DNA of 64,000 nucleotides, from positions 62,001 to 126,000 of the forward strand of contig NZ_CP028036.1 of NCBI RefSeq assembly GCF_005491205.1, written 5' to 3'. This DNA is from Nissabacter sp. SGAir0207 (GTDB lineage Bacteria; Pseudomonadota; Gammaproteobacteria; Enterobacterales; Enterobacteriaceae). The position numbers were made by a program, and so were the translations under genes. This document shows, in pieces, positions 63,487 to 64,000 of this stretch. The notes beneath the pieces were generated by a model. It was given only the letters and a program-made list of their open reading frames with translations, was not told the origin of the DNA and did no database searches. How positions within the stretch are numbered: the stretch's first letter is position 1; every line of letters starts with the position of its first letter.

Positions 63487-64000
63487 TCAGAGTTGCTGGC
63501 TGGTGGGGCGATAGAGGATTTCGTTGATATCGACTTCCGCAGGCTGGTTGAGGGCGAATTCCACAATGCGTGCGAAAGAGTCTGGGCCGACGGCATGGTG
63601 TTTATAAAAATCACGTATGCCCGCGCCGATCTCTTTCTCTGTAATATGGTCGGTAAGTTCCGTCGCCACCGCGCCGGGCGAAATAGTGGTGGTGCGCAGG
63701 TTCCACTCTTTAACTTCGGAACGCAGGCCCTCGCTAATCGCCCTTACGGCATGTTTGGTGGCGCAGTATACCGCGCCGGCAGGGGTGACTTTATGGCCGG
63801 CAACGGAGGAGACGTTGATGATGTGTCCGCTTTTTTGCGCTTTCATGTAGGGCAGCACGGCCGCGATACCATACAGTGTGCCTTTGATATTCACATCGAT
63901 CATATTGTCCCACTCATCTGTTTTCAGGCTGCCCAGCATCGACTGCTGCATCAGGCCCGCATTATTGAGCAGAACATCCACGCGGCCATAGGTATCCACT
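63487..64000 (-). CDS. Short-chain dehydrogenase/reductase (SDR), 5' end beyond window
   Basis: The frame is open to the right edge; 171 codons are seen. The catalytic Ser in NVSSVAG, Tyr-xxx-Lys in [14 protein letters not shown] and the NNAG strand ([11 protein letters not shown]) are present; the N-terminal nucleotide-binding TGxxxGIG is outside the window. YRPTSQQL at the C-terminus matches a common group of SDR oxidoreductases in Enterobacterales. Substrate unknown. Confidence 0.9.
   Translation of the reverse strand, partial: VDTYGRVDVLLNNAGLMQQSMLGSLKTDEWDNMIDVNIKGTLYGIAAVLPYMKAQKSGHIINVSSVAGHKVTPAGAVYCATKHAVRAISEGLRSEVKEWNLRTTTISPGAVATELTDHITEKEIGAGIRDFYKHHAVGPDSFARIVEFALNQPAEVDINEILYRPTSQQL

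Overview
The window looks like an accessory-rich stretch from an Enterobacterales genome, most like the Serratia/Pantoea/Erwinia side of the order. The basis is near-E. coli-like SpeG and RluF proteins, a P2/186-type prophage, an E. coli-type arsRBC operon and fairly GC-rich host genes. I cannot name the genus. A complete P1/RepFIB-style iteron origin with repA lies at about 8.3-10.1 kb, so the molecule is either a megaplasmid/chromid carrying some core-type genes (speG, rluF) or a chromosome with an integrated plasmid replicon. The sequence alone does not settle which.

Layout. 1-4.6 kb is the early/lysogeny end of a P2/186-like prophage (gpA, zinc-finger protein, DUF2732, DUF5347, Fil, CII, Cox, CI, integrase). 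It abuts a diguanylate cyclase gene that has lost its 5' part. 5.5-7.3 kb holds a MarR-GNAT fusion and a class I amidotransferase. 7.7-10.1 kb is the replicon: a ribbon-helix-helix protein, DnaA boxes, phased GATC repeats, four iterons, repA, then nine more iterons. 10.3-19.3 kb has a lipoprotein, DUF2442, speG, an omega-amino-acid aminotransferase plus mmsA pair with a LysR regulator, a DHA1 transporter, and a LysR/VOC pair. 19.5-31.1 kb has a CHASE4-PAS-GGDEF-EAL protein, a TetR-EamA operon, an ABC exporter, a phospholipase D-like protein, an ArsR-type regulator diverging from a DHA2 transporter, and a soluble PAS-PAS chemoreceptor. 31.3-36 kb has a TetR/serine hydrolase pair, a LysR/ketopantoate-reductase-like pair and a DUF4142 protein.

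36.1-40.9 kb is a catabolic operon of unknown substrate (GntR regulator; DUF2848, amidase, EthD-like protein, MHS-family transporter), followed by a remnant of an FMN-dependent hydroxy-acid oxidase. 43.4-50.2 kb is an arsenic-resistance region made of two units: a GNAT (ArsN1/Pat type) with MFS exporter and ArsR-ArsH, then convergent arsRBC. It runs into a CadR/P-type ATPase cadmium-lead-zinc module (49.8-52.9 kb). Six copies of a small two-hairpin repeat punctuate 43-55 kb. 55-64 kb returns to ordinary genes: DUF4126, EamA, LysR, rluF, a DUF2268 peptidase, arylamine N-acetyltransferase, a MocR regulator, a PUA/EVE-like plus HNH protein (possible modification-dependent nuclease) and a partial SDR.

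The least explained signals are (i) four arrays of degenerate repeats with a strict 11-bp period at 5.4, 23.8, 24.0 and 26.3 kb; (ii) helically phased GGCAAA boxes at both the prophage switch and the prophage end; (iii) the dispersed two-hairpin repeat; and (iv) a shared leader element upstream of the DUF4142 and DUF4126 genes.
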